Assembly: GCF_026340675.1 (NCBI RefSeq)
Contig: NZ_JAPEOX010000001.1
Coordinates: 434,001-498,000, forward strand
Direction of reading: 5' to 3'
Length of the DNA: 64,000 bases
Source: Streptomyces sp. NBC_01264
GTDB lineage: Bacteria > Actinomycetota > Actinomycetes > Streptomycetales > Streptomycetaceae
The translations under genes were made by a program, and so were the position numbers. The notes under the pieces were generated by a model that had not been told where the DNA came from, searched no databases, and worked only from the letters and a program-made list of their open reading frames with translations. Below, in pieces: positions 17,175 through 25,519 of this stretch (the stretch's first letter is position 1; every line of letters starts with the position of its first letter).

Positions 17175-20100
17175 TCACGAGGCCACCCCTCGACGGGCCG
17201 CGTGCCAGGCATCCGCGAACAGTTCGTGCGGCGGGACCGGGGACAGCAGGCGCAGGAACGGCATCTCGGGCTCCGAACTTCCGGCGCGGGCTCCGTGGGG
17301 GCCGAGCTTGACGGTTTCGAGCGGCGGATGCGGGGCTTTGAGGTCGGTCCACGGGCCGGGGAGGAAGGCCGTCCGGCCGGCGCGGGCCCGTCGGCCGGAC
17401 TCCACCGTGCCCGCGGCCACCAGCTCCGCCTGCGCCGCCTTGTGCCGGGCCGGGGTCCAGCCGTTCCAGCGGCGCACGTTCTGATCGGTGGGGCGGGCCA
17501 GCGCCAGGAGTTGGAGGTACAGGGCGGCTGCGTCGAGGCCCAGCCCGAGGACGGCTCCGGCCTCGGCCACCAGCTCCGGCACACTGAGCGCCGGGTTGAG
17601 CTCGTAGCCGCCGGGCGGGACCGGGCTTGCGGCGGCGCGGGCGAGCATCCGGTCCGGAGCCGCGCCGCGGACCGCCTGGATCCGGCGGACCGCCGCCAGC
17701 AGCTCGGGCAGGTCCAGGGTCGCGCACAGCCGCTCGGCCCGCTCGGCCCGGGCGGGTTCGGCGAGCGCGGCCGGCCGCAGGAACACGTCGCGGCCGGGCA
17801 CCGACACCACGAACAGCCCGTCGTCGTGGGCCGTGGAGACCACGGTGTCCTCGCGGTACAGGGGCCGGGGGCAGGGCAGCACCGTGCCCTCGTACGGGGT
17901 GAAGGCGGGGTCTCCTGGCACGGCCCGGCCCAGGGCCTGGTGCCGGCCGAGCGGGATCAGGGTGCGCGGGTCGTCCATCCGGGCCCGCAGGGCGGTGTGC
18001 ACCGAAGCGGCCGCGGCGGCGGCCGGATGGCCGGCCGGCAGTTCGGTCAGCGCCCAGGCGACGACGGACGCCGGAGCCGCGTGCAGGGGGTGCTGTACGA
18101 AGACCGGACGGCCGGCGCTGCCGTCGGCCTCGGCGTGGTGGAGGGAGAGTCCGCCGTTCGCGGCGCCGACCAGGACGCCGGGGGCCGCGGGCACGCACCG
18201 GCCGGCGGCTTCCGGGCCGCCGGTCAGGGCGAGGACCCAGCCGGCGCCCAGCCCGAGATCGGCCTCCAGTGCGGCGGCGAGGTCCTCGTCTACGTACTGC
18301 GTGGCGCCGAGGAGTCCCACCCATGCGCGGGCCATCCGCTCGGCGGCGGCGGTCGTCCCGCCCGGCTTCCACAGCTCGGAGGGGTCCTGCGGGACGCCCG
18401 CGGCGAGCACCGCCCGGCAGCCGCCGTCGCCGAGGCGGTGGCGCAGCTCGTCGTACTCCCGGGCCATCGCCTTGTTCGCCTTGTACGGGGCTGCCCGCAG
18501 GGCCTTGAGGTGTGCGTCGTGGTCCTTGTCGTGGGGCAGCCCACCGAGCACCAGAGCGGCGATGGCCCGCCGGGCGCCCGTGAGCCGTGCGAAGGCTTCC
18601 ACCGCCTCGGGCGGCAGGGCGAGCGGGCCGCGCCGGGCCAGGAGGTCCAGGAGCATGGGCAGGCGCCCCGCGTCGTCCCGGTGGACGGTGCGGGCCACAT
18701 CGTCCGCAGGGCTGTCGTTCCCCGGGGTGTCCGTCGCGTGGTCGGCGGGCCGCACGGCGGGGGCGCCGGTACACCCCGCGGACGGGGACCCGGCCCCGGT
18801 GCGCCAGCGCCCGCCGCGTGCGGCGAACGGCTGGTCGGCCCAGGTCTCCAGCAGGGCGGTGAGGGCCCCGCGGTCCTCGTCTGAGGTGGTGCGGACGGCG
18901 GCGCGCCACGCCACCGCGTCGATGGAGCCGATCAGCGCGGTCCATGGCGCCGGGGCCGCCGGCAGGGCCAGTTGCCTGGTCTCGTCGTCGATCTCGCCGC
19001 GAAGGTGGCGTCCCTCGGCCGCGACGGAGGTCAGGGTCGCGGGGTGCGCTCCGGGTACGTAGGAACCGTACGGACGGATCTGCGGCAGCAGTCCGCCCAG
19101 CGCGGGGGCGAGGGCGGTGTCCGGGACCGGGCGACGCAGTACGACCGCCGGGCCCGCGCGCACGATGCCGACGCGGCGGGAGAGCTCCTCGCGGCGGCGC
19201 AGGACGTCGGCGGCGAGCCGCGCGGCCCGTACGACGCCGTCCAGCACCCTCGGTTCGGACACCGCGGGCAGCAGCCGGGCGACGCGGTCCCGGAGGGGGC
19301 CGTCGTCCGGAGAGGCTTCGTGGCCGCCGGTACCGAGGGCGGCGTCCAGGAGGGCCCGTACGGTCTCGCTCCCGAGCGCGCGCAGGGCCGCGGAGGAGGC
19401 CGCGTGGCGCGGGGCGAGGAAGTGCCAGAAGGCGGGCGGCGGGAACGGGCCCACACCGTGGCTCGAGGGACGGCCCCGCCGCGCGGCGTCCGCGGCGGGG
19501 AAGCCACGGGCCTCCCAGAGCAGCGAGTTGTCCTCGGCGGCGTGGCAGCGGACCGCCGTCTCGCCCGCCAGGACGGCGTCCTCGCCTCCCTGCGGCATGC
19601 GGATGATGCCCCAGGGCCGGCGGCCCGGGCGTCCGCTGCGGTAGCGGGCGCGGCGCCCGTCGACGCCTTCGAGGAGGAACTCGGTCGGCGAGGGGCCCGC
19701 GTACGGGGTGCGGTGCAGCACCCGGCACCCGGTGAGGTCGCCGTCCTGGCCCAGGGGCGATGCGGGGGCGTCCGGCGGGAGGGCGGCGAGCGTCAGCTGG
19801 TCCCCGAAGAAGGCCGTGCCCGGGGGCAGATCGGCGGAGCCGTGGAAGGCGGGCAGGGTGTGATCAGCGGCTCGGTCCCCCGTCACGGGGTCCACGCGCG
19901 CCCAGCCCTTGAGCCCGGCGAAGACCTTGGAGCTCCAGACGCGGGCGCCGTCGCTCATCTGGAAGTCGTGGTGGTCGATGCCTTCCCGGCCTCCGGGGCG
20001 CAGGACGCGCTCCCCGTCGTGGCGGCCGCCGCCGTCCCGGGTCTCGAACTGGTAGCCCAGACCGCCCTGGATGCTGCCGCCGTAGGGTCGCAGGCCGTAA

Positions 20101-21791
20101 CCCCGGGCGGGCACGAAGACGTCCTCGGGGCGGTCGGACCAGAAGGCCAGGGATCCGAAGGCGTGGGCGGGGTCGGTGGACCAGCTGACCAGGAACTGCC
20201 CTCCCGCGTAGTGCACGACGTGGTGCGCGGCGTCCGCGGGCAGGGTGAAACCGGTGGAGGCACGGACGGAGCCGGGTGCCACGGCCACGGCCTTCGAGCG
20301 GCCGTAGACGGTCAGAACGGGCCAGGTGCAGGTGACCCCGGCGACCTCCTCGGGCGCCAGCGCGGCGAGCGCCTCCTCCAGGGCGGGCCAGCCCAGTTCC
20401 TCGGGGAGGCCGGCGCGCAGCGCACGGGCGAGCGGGCCGGCCGGGTCGAGGGCCGCGAGGGCCTCCTCGATGCCGTCCAGGGCGGTGGCCGTGGGCCGGT
20501 CCAGCAGGCCGGCCAGCTCCTCCAAGGCCTTGTCGGCGGCGGCGAGGCCGCCGCCCGCCAGGGCTCCGAGGAGGTTCTCGACGCGGGCGTGCACCTCGGC
20601 GGCGATGCCCGGGTTCTCCGGGAGCCGGGTGATGGCGGTGCCGCCGCCGCGCAGGCCGGCGTGCACGGTGCCCTCCAGCCGGGGCCCGAACACCGGGTCC
20701 GCGGCCAGGGCCTTGAGGTCGCGGCGCGAGCCGTCGCCCCAGAAGGTCAGCCGGATGCTGTCGCCGGGATCGGCGACGGCGATGCCCTCGGCGAGGCACA
20801 GGTCGAGGAGGTCCGCGTCGAGCCCGGGCCAGCGGTAGCGGTCCTCGTGCAGGGTGACCGGGGTACCGGCGGCGCGCAGCCGGGGCGCGAACCGGGTGAC
20901 CAGGTCGAACAGTTCCTCGGGCATGGGCTGTCGGGCCACGCCGCCGTAGGGCACCCGGTGGTGGGAGTACGCGCGGGTGTAGCGGGCCAGCCAGGCGTCG
21001 GGGCCGCCCTCCGGTGCGATGCGCCCGGCGGCGGCCGCGTCGGCGGCGCCGGAGCGCAGCAGGACGCGCAGCCAGGCGGCCGCGTCGTTCCTCGATTCGG
21101 GGAAGACGTCCAGGAGGGGGGCCAGGACGTCCTCGTCCTGCGGGTGGTCGGCGAGGAGGGCGGCGACCGCGTCGAGCAGCGCGTCCGGCAGCGCCTTCCC
21201 GCGCGCGGCGCCGACCGTGCGTGCCAGCACCCGGGCCTCCTCGGAGCCGTCCAGGCCCGCGGCGCGCGCCGAGGCGCGGATCCGGCGGGCCAGGTCGGCG
21301 GGGAGCTCCCCGGGCGAGGCCGCCCACGCGGCGAGCGCCCGTACGAACTCCTCGTGTGCGGCGGCCGGATCCAACTCGGTGGCCAGCCACTGCTGGTGTC
21401 CGCTCAGCTCCTTGACCGGGAGGCCGCCGAAGCGGGCGAGGAACAGGACGTTCCGCCGCCGCCACGCCGGGTCCACGGGCAGGTCGTGCTCCCGCTCGGC
21501 CGTGCGGGCCAGGGTGTAGGCCCGTCCCGCGGTGCGCGTGTCCCAGGAGGCGAACCGGTGGGCCACCGTGTCCCAGTACCAGGGCAGATGGGCCGGGGGG
21601 AGCGGGCGGGCGAGGCCGACCAGCCCGTCGAGTGCGCGCCCTGCCTTCGGGTACGCCCGGGAGATCCGGTCGCGGACTTCGGCGAGCAGGCCGCGCGCGG
21701 CGTCCTCGGAGCCCGGATCGTGCGCGCGGGCCCAGTCCGCGTAGGCCTCGGAGTGGCTGGGTTCCGACGGGAGCGGGACGGCAAGGTTCAT
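17175..21791 (-). CDS. large hypothetical protein (1538 residues)
   Basis: Start ATG at 21791 behind AGGATCGGATC; the frame is open far upstream, but the overlapping stretch is the divergent kinase gene. No catalytic motif, Walker box, signal peptide or membrane helix was recognised. The sequence is alanine- and leucine-rich with many helical stretches, plus a tryptophan/glycine-rich middle (HHVVHYAGGQFLVSWSTDP, LGYQFETRDGG) that looks beta-propeller or sandwich-like, and a C-terminal region with YLQLLALARPTDQNVRRWNGW. Similar giant proteins occur in Streptomyces beside MoxR/VWA ATPase genes, but no such partners are here. Function not assigned. Confidence 0.7.
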   Translation of the reverse strand: MNLAVPLPSEPSHSEAYADWARAHDPGSEDAARGLLAEVRDRISRAYPKAGRALDGLVGLARPLPPAHLPWYWDTVAHRFASWDTRTAGRAYTLARTAEREHDLPVDPAWRRRNVLFLARFGGLPVKELSGHQQWLATELDPAAAHEEFVRALAAWAASPGELPADLARRIRASARAAGLDGSEEARVLARTVGAARGKALPDALLDAVAALLADHPQDEDVLAPLLDVFPESRNDAAAWLRVLLRSGAADAAAAGRIAPEGGPDAWLARYTRAYSHHRVPYGGVARQPMPEELFDLVTRFAPRLRAAGTPVTLHEDRYRWPGLDADLLDLCLAEGIAVADPGDSIRLTFWGDGSRRDLKALAADPVFGPRLEGTVHAGLRGGGTAITRLPENPGIAAEVHARVENLLGALAGGGLAAADKALEELAGLLDRPTATALDGIEEALAALDPAGPLARALRAGLPEELGWPALEEALAALAPEEVAGVTCTWPVLTVYGRSKAVAVAPGSVRASTGFTLPADAAHHVVHYAGGQFLVSWSTDPAHAFGSLAFWSDRPEDVFVPARGYGLRPYGGSIQGGLGYQFETRDGGGRHDGERVLRPGGREGIDHHDFQMSDGARVWSSKVFAGLKGWARVDPVTGDRAADHTLPAFHGSADLPPGTAFFGDQLTLAALPPDAPASPLGQDGDLTGCRVLHRTPYAGPSPTEFLLEGVDGRRARYRSGRPGRRPWGIIRMPQGGEDAVLAGETAVRCHAAEDNSLLWEARGFPAADAARRGRPSSHGVGPFPPPAFWHFLAPRHAASSAALRALGSETVRALLDAALGTGGHEASPDDGPLRDRVARLLPAVSEPRVLDGVVRAARLAADVLRRREELSRRVGIVRAGPAVVLRRPVPDTALAPALGGLLPQIRPYGSYVPGAHPATLTSVAAEGRHLRGEIDDETRQLALPAAPAPWTALIGSIDAVAWRAAVRTTSDEDRGALTALLETWADQPFAARGGRWRTGAGSPSAGCTGAPAVRPADHATDTPGNDSPADDVARTVHRDDAGRLPMLLDLLARRGPLALPPEAVEAFARLTGARRAIAALVLGGLPHDKDHDAHLKALRAAPYKANKAMAREYDELRHRLGDGGCRAVLAAGVPQDPSELWKPGGTTAAAERMARAWVGLLGATQYVDEDLAAALEADLGLGAGWVLALTGGPEAAGRCVPAAPGVLVGAANGGLSLHHAEADGSAGRPVFVQHPLHAAPASVVAWALTELPAGHPAAAAAASVHTALRARMDDPRTLIPLGRHQALGRAVPGDPAFTPYEGTVLPCPRPLYREDTVVSTAHDDGLFVVSVPGRDVFLRPAALAEPARAERAERLCATLDLPELLAAVRRIQAVRGAAPDRMLARAAASPVPPGGYELNPALSVPELVAEAGAVLGLGLDAAALYLQLLALARPTDQNVRRWNGWTPARHKAAQAELVAAGTVESGRRARAGRTAFLPGPWTDLKAPHPPLETVKLGPHGARAGSSEPEMPFLRLLSPVPPHELFADAWHAARRGVAS

Positions 21792-21877
21792 GATCCGATC
21801 CTGACACGCGCCGCTGACACCCCGCCGCCGGCTCCGCGCGGTCCCGGCCGCCCCATGTGCTCGGGCAGGATGTCCGG

Positions 21878-22495
21878 GTGCAGACATCGGAGTTGATCGC
21901 GCGGGCGGACGGACTGGCCGGCCAGGGCGTCCGGCGGATCCTGGGCATCGCCGGGCCTCCCGGTGCGGGGAAGTCGACCGTGGCGGCGCTGATCGCGGAC
22001 GCGCTGGGGCCGGAGCGTGCCGTGGTGGTGCCCATGGACGGGTTCCACCTCGCGCAGGTCGAGCTGGAGCGGCTCGGGCGGGCGGAGCGCAAGGGCGCCC
22101 CGGACACGTTCGACAGTGCCGGATACCTCTGCCTGCTCCGGAGGCTGCGGGCACCCGGCGAACGCACCGTCTACGCACCGGCCTTCGACCGCTCGCTCGA
22201 GGAGCCGATCGCGGGCAGCATCCCCGTCGACCCGGGCGTGCCCCTGGTGATCACCGAGGGGAACTACCTCCTGCACGACGCGCCGGAATGGGCACCCGTG
22301 AGACCGCTCCTGGACCAGGCCTGGTACTTGGCGCCGGACGAGGGCCTGCGTGTGCGGCGCCTCGTCGACCGGCACGTCCGCCACGGCAAGGACGCGGAGT
22401 CGGCCCGCGCCTGGGTCGCCCGCTCGGACGAACCCAACGCCCTCCTCGTCGCACGCGGCCGCCACCGCGCCGATCTCGTGGTCGACGCCGGCTGA
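21878..22495 (+). CDS. nucleoside/nucleotide kinase-family P-loop protein
   Basis: 205 residues from GTG at 21878 (AGGA seven bases ahead). Walker A is GIAGPPGAGKST, followed by VVPMDGFHLAQVEL and VITEGNYLL, the signature trio of the uridine kinase / phosphoribulokinase / pantothenate kinase-like group, including fructose kinase YggC-type proteins. R-rich VRRLVDRHVRHGKD near the end fits the lid. It phosphorylates a small hydroxylated metabolite; the exact substrate cannot be read. Divergent from the 1538-residue gene with 86 bp between starts. Confidence 0.82.
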   Translation: MQTSELIARADGLAGQGVRRILGIAGPPGAGKSTVAALIADALGPERAVVVPMDGFHLAQVELERLGRAERKGAPDTFDSAGYLCLLRRLRAPGERTVYAPAFDRSLEEPIAGSIPVDPGVPLVITEGNYLLHDAPEWAPVRPLLDQAWYLAPDEGLRVRRLVDRHVRHGKDAESARAWVARSDEPNALLVARGRHRADLVVDAG

Positions 22496-22511
22496 CGATC
22501 GCGGCACGTCA

Positions 22512-22535
22512 CCCCGGCCGCGTGGCCGGCCGGGG
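22512..22535. terminator. hairpin between convergent genes
   Basis: CCCCGGCC and GGCCGGGG pair perfectly (8 bp) around an 8-base loop, 17 bp after the kinase stop and before the stop of the leftward transporter. No U-tract, as is usual in this genus. Confidence 0.5.
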
Positions 22536-22596
22536 CCCGATGGCCGGTCCGGTGCTCGCCTCCGGATCCCGCCCCCCTGGCTCCGGGCGGACGGCC

Positions 22597-23537
22597 CTAA
22601 CGCGGCGGCCGCGGTCGGCCCGGGCTCAGCTGGCCCGCCACGAGCGCCGCCAGGGCGAGGCCGAAGCCGGCGAGTTGGCCCGCGGTGAAGGCCTCGCCGA
22701 GCAGCAGCGCGCCGATGACGGCCGCGACCAGCGGTGACAGCAGGACCAGCAGGGCCGTCGCGGTGACTGGAAGGCGCCCGAGACCGCGGAACCACAGCAC
22801 ATGGGCGATGAAGCCGCCCACGGTGCCGAGCCACAGGTAGCCGGCCACCGCGGACCCGTCGAGGTGCGGAGGGGCTCCTTCGAAGAGGGCGGCGAGCGGG
22901 AGCAGGACGAGTCCGCCGGCCGTGAGCTGCCAGCCGGCGAGCGTCGCCGGGCCCACTCCGTCGGGCCGCCCCCAGTGCTTGGTGAGTACGATCCCCAGCG
23001 CCATCGACCCTGCCCCCGCGAGGATCCCGACCCCGTCGAGCCGCGCGTTCGGTCCGATGATCACGAGCCCGACGCCGCCCACTCCCGCGACGCCCCAGCC
23101 GATCCGCCACGCCGAGGCCCGTTCCCGCAGCACCACCACCGCCAGCCCCGCGACCATGATCGGCTGCACGGCGGCGAGGGTCCCCGCGACGCCACCGGGC
23201 AGCAGCTCGGCGGCCACGAACAGGAACGCGTAGACGGCGCCGATGTTGAGGTGCCGAGGACGGCCGCCTTCCACCACCACACGCCGTGCGGCAGTACCCG
23301 GGCGACCAGCACGAGCAGCAGCCCGCCGGGCAGCGACCGCAGCAGAGCGGCGAACAACGGGTGGCCGGGCGGCAGGAGTTCGGTCGTCACCGCGTACGTG
23401 GTCCCCCAGGCGGCCGGCGCGAGCGCGGTGGCGGCGATCAGCGCGAGCGTGCCGCCGGCCCGGCGCCGGACGGCTGCGGAGCCCGAGGTGGGCAGGGGCG
23501 GCGGGATCTGGCGCTGCCGGGGCGGGGAAGTGGTCAT
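22597..23537 (-). pseudogene. EamA/DMT-family transporter with a one-base frameshift
   Basis: From ATG at 23537 the frame encodes a basic tail and LALIAATALAPAAWGTTYAVTTELLP, then GVWWWKAAVLGT. Near 23250 the reading must shift by one base to continue as LNIGAVYAFLFVAAELLPGGVAGTL and on through the remaining helices to the stop at 22597. At the break the DNA has ACCTCAAC where ACCCTCAAC would restore the frame, so one C of a run appears lost. The joined protein (about 312 residues) has the ten-helix EamA drug/metabolite exporter pattern. Divergent from a LysR gene, a usual arrangement for such exporters. Either a recent pseudogene or a base-calling error. Confidence 0.75.
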
Positions 23538-23608
23538 GCGTGGAGTCTCGGCCCGCCGCGATCCATGCGTCCAACACATGATTGTCATCGGACTGATCGC
23601 AGGGGAAG

Positions 23609-24484
23609 ATGGATCACGTGGAACTCCGACAGCTCCGGTACGTCGTGGCCGTCGCGGAGACCCGGAACTTCACCCGGGCCGCCGCGCGTTGTTTCGTCGC
23701 CCAATCGGCGTTGAGCCGTCAGATCGGGAACCTGGAGCGCGAGCTGGGGGCGAAGCTGTTCGCCCGGACCAGCCGGCGGGTGGAGCTCACACCGGCCGGC
23801 GAGGCCTTCCTCGTCGGCGCGCGGCAGTGTCTGGAGGCCGCCGAGCGGGCCGTGGCCGACGCGGCCGCGGCGGTGGGCGAGGTCAGGGGCCGGCTGCTGA
23901 TCGGGACCGTCCCGACGGTGGTCGCGGTCGACATCGCCGAGGTACTCCAGCGGTTCCGCGAGCGGCATCCCCAGGTGCGGGTGGGCCTGCACGTGGGCGC
24001 CAGTGACGCCATGACGGCCGAGGTCGCCGCCGGTGACCTGGACGTGGCCTTCCTCGGCCTGCCGGCCGGCCAGGAGCCACAGGGCGTCGCCGCGCTGGAA
24101 ATCGGCCGGGAACAGCTCGTCGCCGTGGTCTCACCCGTGCACGAGCTCGCGGACCGTGACCGGGTCGGCCTGTGCCAACTCGCCGCTTCTCCGTTCGCCG
24201 ACTTCCCGGCCGGGTCCCCGGGCCGGGTGCAGAGCGACCGCGCCTTCGAAGCAGCGGAATCGGAGCGCGAGGTCGCCTACGAAATGATGTCCGTCGATCT
24301 GATGACGCGCATCGTGGGCCGCAACCTCGCCGTTGCCCTCCTCCCCGCCGCCATCGCCCGAGGCAACCCGTCCGTCCGCGCTCTCCCGCTCACCGACGGG
24401 CCGAGCCGCGTCGAGTACCCCGTCTGGAGCAGCTTCAACCCGACGCCCGCGACCAGGGCGTTCCTTTCCGCGTTCCGGCCGTGA
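23609..24484 (+). CDS. LysR-family transcriptional regulator
   Basis: 291 residues from ATG at 23609; GTG three codons later, giving VELRQLRYVVAVAE, matches the usual LysR N-terminus and has AGGGGA better placed, so 23618 is a good alternative. Winged HTH at residues 5-65 (FTRAAARCFVAQSALSRQIG), substrate-binding domain afterwards (RGRLLIGTVPTVVAVDIAEV). It is divergent from the EamA transporter gene across about 70 bp and most likely controls it; LysR proteins usually also repress themselves from the shared region. Confidence 0.92.
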   Translation: MDHVELRQLRYVVAVAETRNFTRAAARCFVAQSALSRQIGNLERELGAKLFARTSRRVELTPAGEAFLVGARQCLEAAERAVADAAAAVGEVRGRLLIGTVPTVVAVDIAEVLQRFRERHPQVRVGLHVGASDAMTAEVAAGDLDVAFLGLPAGQEPQGVAALEIGREQLVAVVSPVHELADRDRVGLCQLAASPFADFPAGSPGRVQSDRAFEAAESEREVAYEMMSVDLMTRIVGRNLAVALLPAAIARGNPSVRALPLTDGPSRVEYPVWSSFNPTPATRAFLSAFRP

Positions 24485-24497
24485 ACCCGCGGGGCAT

Positions 24498-24540
24498 GGT
24501 GATCCGGACCGTACGGCCAACCCGTACGGTCCGGATCACC
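24498..24540. terminator. long perfect hairpin between convergent genes
   Basis: GGTGATCCGGACCGTACGG at 24498 pairs over its full 19 bp with its reverse complement ending at 24540, around a 5-base loop. It lies 14 bp after the LysR stop and 11 bp before the stop of the leftward PEP-mutase-family gene, so it can end both transcripts. Confidence 0.85.
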
Positions 24541-24550
24541 GGAGCTCAGT

Positions 24551-25312
24551 TCAGGGCGTCCACGGCCCGAGCATGTCCTTCATCGCATCCGTCATCGCGA
24601 GTTGCAGCAGCGGACCATAGGTGATCCGCCTGACCCCCAGGCGGCGAAAGCGCTCGATGTCGTGCTTGACGGGGTGGGCCGTGGAGTTCACGGGAACGGC
24701 GATCGCACCGGTCACCGCTTCGAGCAGCTCGTCGTCGTCCTGGATGCGCACCGGGTAGACGCTGTCGGCGCCGGCGTGCTCCAGCGCCCGCAGCCGCTCG
24801 ATCGCCTCGTCCAGGACGGCTTTGGCGTCCTGCGCGTGCGCGAAGACGTCGGTGCGCCCGTTGATCCAGACCGGGATCCCGGCGGCGTCAGCGGCCGCCC
24901 GCAGGCCGGCGACGTAGCGGGCGTGCTCCTGCGCACTGCGCAGGCGTCCACCCTCCGAGTGGACGGTGTCCTCGATGTTGAGGCCGACGCCGCCGACCTC
25001 GATGAGTCCGGCGACGAGATCCGCGGGCTCCTGCCCGTACCCCGCCTCCAGGTCCACGGACACGGGGACGTCGACGCCCGCGATGATCGGCCGGACGGCG
25101 GCGAGCACCTCCTCGAAGGTCTGTCCCTCCTGGTCCTGTGCTCCCCGGGAGGCGGCGAGCGGATGGCTGCCCACCGTCAGTGCGGGGAATCCGGCGTCGG
25201 CCGCCGTCCTCGCGGACCAGACGTCCCAGACGGTCGGCAGCACGAGCGGCTTGTACTCCGCGTGCAGTTGCTTGAGGCGTCGAGCGCGCTCGACTTTAGT
25301 GCGAAAGTCCAT
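24551..25312 (-). CDS. isocitrate lyase / PEP mutase-family enzyme
   Basis: 253 residues, the usual length. TIM-barrel markers are LVLPTVWDVWSARTAADAGF (start of barrel), VPVSVDLEAGYG with the Mg-binding acidic residues, GLNIEDTV, and WINGRTDVFAH. The family includes PEP mutase, oxaloacetate decarboxylase-like and methylisocitrate lyase proteins that break or form C-C or C-P bonds next to a carboxylate. The KKCGH loop of isocitrate/methylisocitrate lyases is absent, so a small oxo-acid hydrolase or lyase role is more likely. A second, diverged member lies at 31240-32025. Monocistronic. Confidence 0.85.
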   Translation of the reverse strand: MDFRTKVERARRLKQLHAEYKPLVLPTVWDVWSARTAADAGFPALTVGSHPLAASRGAQDQEGQTFEEVLAAVRPIIAGVDVPVSVDLEAGYGQEPADLVAGLIEVGGVGLNIEDTVHSEGGRLRSAQEHARYVAGLRAAADAAGIPVWINGRTDVFAHAQDAKAVLDEAIERLRALEHAGADSVYPVRIQDDDELLEAVTGAIAVPVNSTAHPVKHDIERFRRLGVRRITYGPLLQLAMTDAMKDMLGPWTP

Positions 25313-25519
25313 GCCGAGAACGCTACTCCCGCACCGCCACGAACAGCGTGACTGCGGGGCCGTGGCCTGCGGAGCGCCGCCCTGGCGGCTTGTTGCGTGG
25401 TTCTTCTTCTTTTTTGCGGATCGATGCTTCTCTATTGCACCTCCGTGCGCAGCTCCCTACGCTCTCCCGCGTCAAGCCCCCGCGGCAGCGGATGCGATGA
25501 GCAGTCGGAGGAGATCCAG

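Noticed and set aside
18972..21896. A 974-codon plus-strand frame opposite the 1538-residue gene
   Set aside because: Shadow frame with biased Gly/Arg/Val composition; the minus-strand gene has the better start signal, length and block structure.
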